From Rickettsiales bacterium (GTDB lineage: Bacteria; Pseudomonadota; Alphaproteobacteria; Rickettsiales; Deianiraeaceae): a stretch of 5,659 bases of DNA. Positions within the stretch are counted from its first letter, which is position 1. Each line of letters starts with the position of its first letter. Below the pieces are notes generated by a model, which saw only the letters and a list, made by a program, of their open reading frames with translations, was not told the origin of the DNA and searched no databases. Made by a program: the position numbers and the translations under genes. The stretch is taken from positions 1 to 5,659 of the forward strand of contig CANDYN010000067.1 of NCBI GenBank assembly GCA_947424985.1, in the 5' to 3' direction. This document shows positions 4,448 through 5,659 of this stretch, in pieces.

Positions 4448-4475
4448 TTGACTTCTATTTGTAATACACTAACCT
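4448..4475 (+). promoter_or_regulatory. Promoter of the large Gln-rich gene at 4497
   Basis: TTGACT (4448-4453), a 16-bp spacer and TAACCT (4470-4475) end 21 nt before the ATG at 4497. The -10 hexamer is identical to that at 3010-3015. The GC-rich hairpin lies upstream of this promoter and so would not be in its transcript. Confidence 0.72.
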
Positions 4476-4496
4476 CTGTCGATATTTAATAAATTT

Positions 4497-5659
4497 ATGG
4501 AGGACTACGCAAAACAAGGCTATAATAGAGAAGAAATACGAACAGAAATAACGAAAATTATTCCTCCAATACTAAACACCGCTGCCGCTAGACTAAAGCA
4601 AGATATTGTTGATACAATAAATCGCATTATATCGCTTGATTATGATTATCATGTCATTGGAACTATCGGAATTGGAAGTACTAAACTTGCACAACGCGAA
4701 ATAAGAAGCTTTATAGATAACGCTATCGCAATACGTAATAAATATGCGGAAATAGAATATACGTTAAGCCCGGATACTAACGCCGGAGATAAAGCTTTCT
4801 TTGAAAAAATCACAGGGGTTAATCGGGTCAATGCAACCAGTGATCAAAAAACAAATTTTGAAACCATTATAGACTCATTTGACAAAAAACATGGTGATTA
4901 CGAAGAAAGACAAAAAGCAGCCTATAATGACAGCTCTAAAATGATAAAAAGAATTAATGATTTGGCAAAAAGGCAATCCCAAGCTATACCTAATCAGCTT
5001 AAGCCACTTATTATGAGTAATAAAAATGTTGTGATAACCAATAACAATTCAGGTCAAACGCTCGTGATTGAACCAAAGGAATTCATAGTTGGTGCCTGGC
5101 AACAACAGCAACAGCAACAACCACAGGAAGTTGATCGCAAAGTTCAGCAAAATCTTGGTGCATCTGCATTGGATCAATTTAGAAAAACACACGAAAAAAA
5201 CGAGCGGATGAAATATCTTGCACAACAGCAAAATGCAAGACGGATGCATGAGTATGAGCTTAGCAGTCCTAATGGTAGTTATGCAGAAAAGTCTTCATTG
5301 AAACAACAGCAACAATCACAACAAATGCAACTTCGAAACCAAGGATATGCCGTTCAAGATGCCCAATCTCAAAATCAACTGAATCAACAACTTGGCGGTA
5401 ATAATCAGCAAGAAAAACCAAATTGGTATATTCAAACGCCCCATCCTAGCCTTTGGGACGATACTTCTTCTTCGCAAAAAAAAAGTAATCGTGGCTTTGC
5501 TGTTAAACAAGAGTACGTGCCACAATCGTCAAATCAATATAATCAAATCGGATCATATGACCCTAATCAATACCAAAGGCAGCAAAATCAGTTCAATGTA
5601 AAACAAGAGGATGGGCAAAAACAAGAAAGCTATCAAGGTCAAAATTTTGATAATAAAAA
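4497..5659 (+). CDS. Large Gln-rich protein of unknown function, 3' end outside window
   Basis: The frame is open for 387 codons to the window edge. Residues 1 to about 180 look helical and hydrophilic (MEDYAKQGYNREEIRTEI onward), with a small hydrophobic, Gly-containing stretch YHVIGTIGIGS at 51-61 and no signal peptide. From W201 the protein becomes Gln-rich, with a Q7 tract at 202-208 encoded by mixed CAA and CAG, then further Gln/Asn/Ser low complexity to the edge. Short motifs in the tail, NGSYAE (259-264) and TPHPSLWD (314-321), echo NDSSYAE in the broken gene at 2168 and TPQQILWD in the gene at 1621, hinting at a family. The start follows a consensus promoter by 21 nt, without a Shine-Dalgarno. 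No known domain is recognised; a secreted effector or surface protein is only one possibility. Confidence 0.85.
   Translation, partial: MEDYAKQGYNREEIRTEITKIIPPILNTAAARLKQDIVDTINRIISLDYDYHVIGTIGIGSTKLAQREIRSFIDNAIAIRNKYAEIEYTLSPDTNAGDKAFFEKITGVNRVNATSDQKTNFETIIDSFDKKHGDYEERQKAAYNDSSKMIKRINDLAKRQSQAIPNQLKPLIMSNKNVVITNNNSGQTLVIEPKEFIVGAWQQQQQQQPQEVDRKVQQNLGASALDQFRKTHEKNERMKYLAQQQNARRMHEYELSSPNGSYAEKSSLKQQQQSQQMQLRNQGYAVQDAQSQNQLNQQLGGNNQQEKPNWYIQTPHPSLWDDTSSSQKKSNRGFAVKQEYVPQSSNQYNQIGSYDPNQYQRQQNQFNVKQEDGQKQESYQGQNFDNK

Overview
This is an AT-rich bacterial window. Bacterial identity rests on a tRNA-Arg(UCU) gene with an encoded 3' CCA and on repeated sigma70-like promoters (TTGAC or TTGCA, 16 bp, then TAnnnT). 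The genes are small and unrecognised, several are rich in Gln and Asn, and most start codons lack a Shine-Dalgarno sequence. This would fit a host-associated or reduced-genome lineage, but I cannot assign a phylum. TGA, TAA and TAG all appear to work as stops.

Layout. Positions 1-401 hold the N-terminal 133 residues of a minus-strand helical protein, running off the window. Positions 402-525 are a divergent promoter region. Positions 526-909 hold two tandem, related single-TM microproteins overlapping a two-TM microprotein. A minus-strand tRNA-Arg lies at 917-993, with its promoter immediately upstream. Positions 1180-1563 encode a three-TM protein. Positions 1569-2683 carry two Gln/Asn-rich genes, each preceded by the same perfect 59-bp promoter-plus-start repeat; the second is broken by an in-frame TAA. 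Positions 2692-2940 look like a chimera, with an unrelated head on the C-terminal half of the two-TM family. Positions 3036-3334 are a second single-TM/two-TM pair (ATGA overlap), followed by a lone single-TM microprotein at 3412-3543. Positions 3638-4351 encode an unrecognised soluble helical protein. Positions 4384-4426 hold a GC-rich hairpin, and 4497-5659 is the start of a large Gln-rich protein that continues beyond the window.

Three themes stand out. First, at least eight transcription units share one promoter geometry: a 15-16 bp spacer, with the -10 box ending 17-23 nt before ATG and no ribosome binding site. Second, a family of membrane microproteins recurs as single-TM plus two-TM pairs. 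Third, the region is mosaic: a duplicated promoter, a gene-end sequence shared by unrelated genes in different frames, a chimeric ORF and a nonsense-broken paralogue. No function can be assigned to any protein here. The microprotein module and the promoter-linked shuffling are the best candidates for something undescribed.
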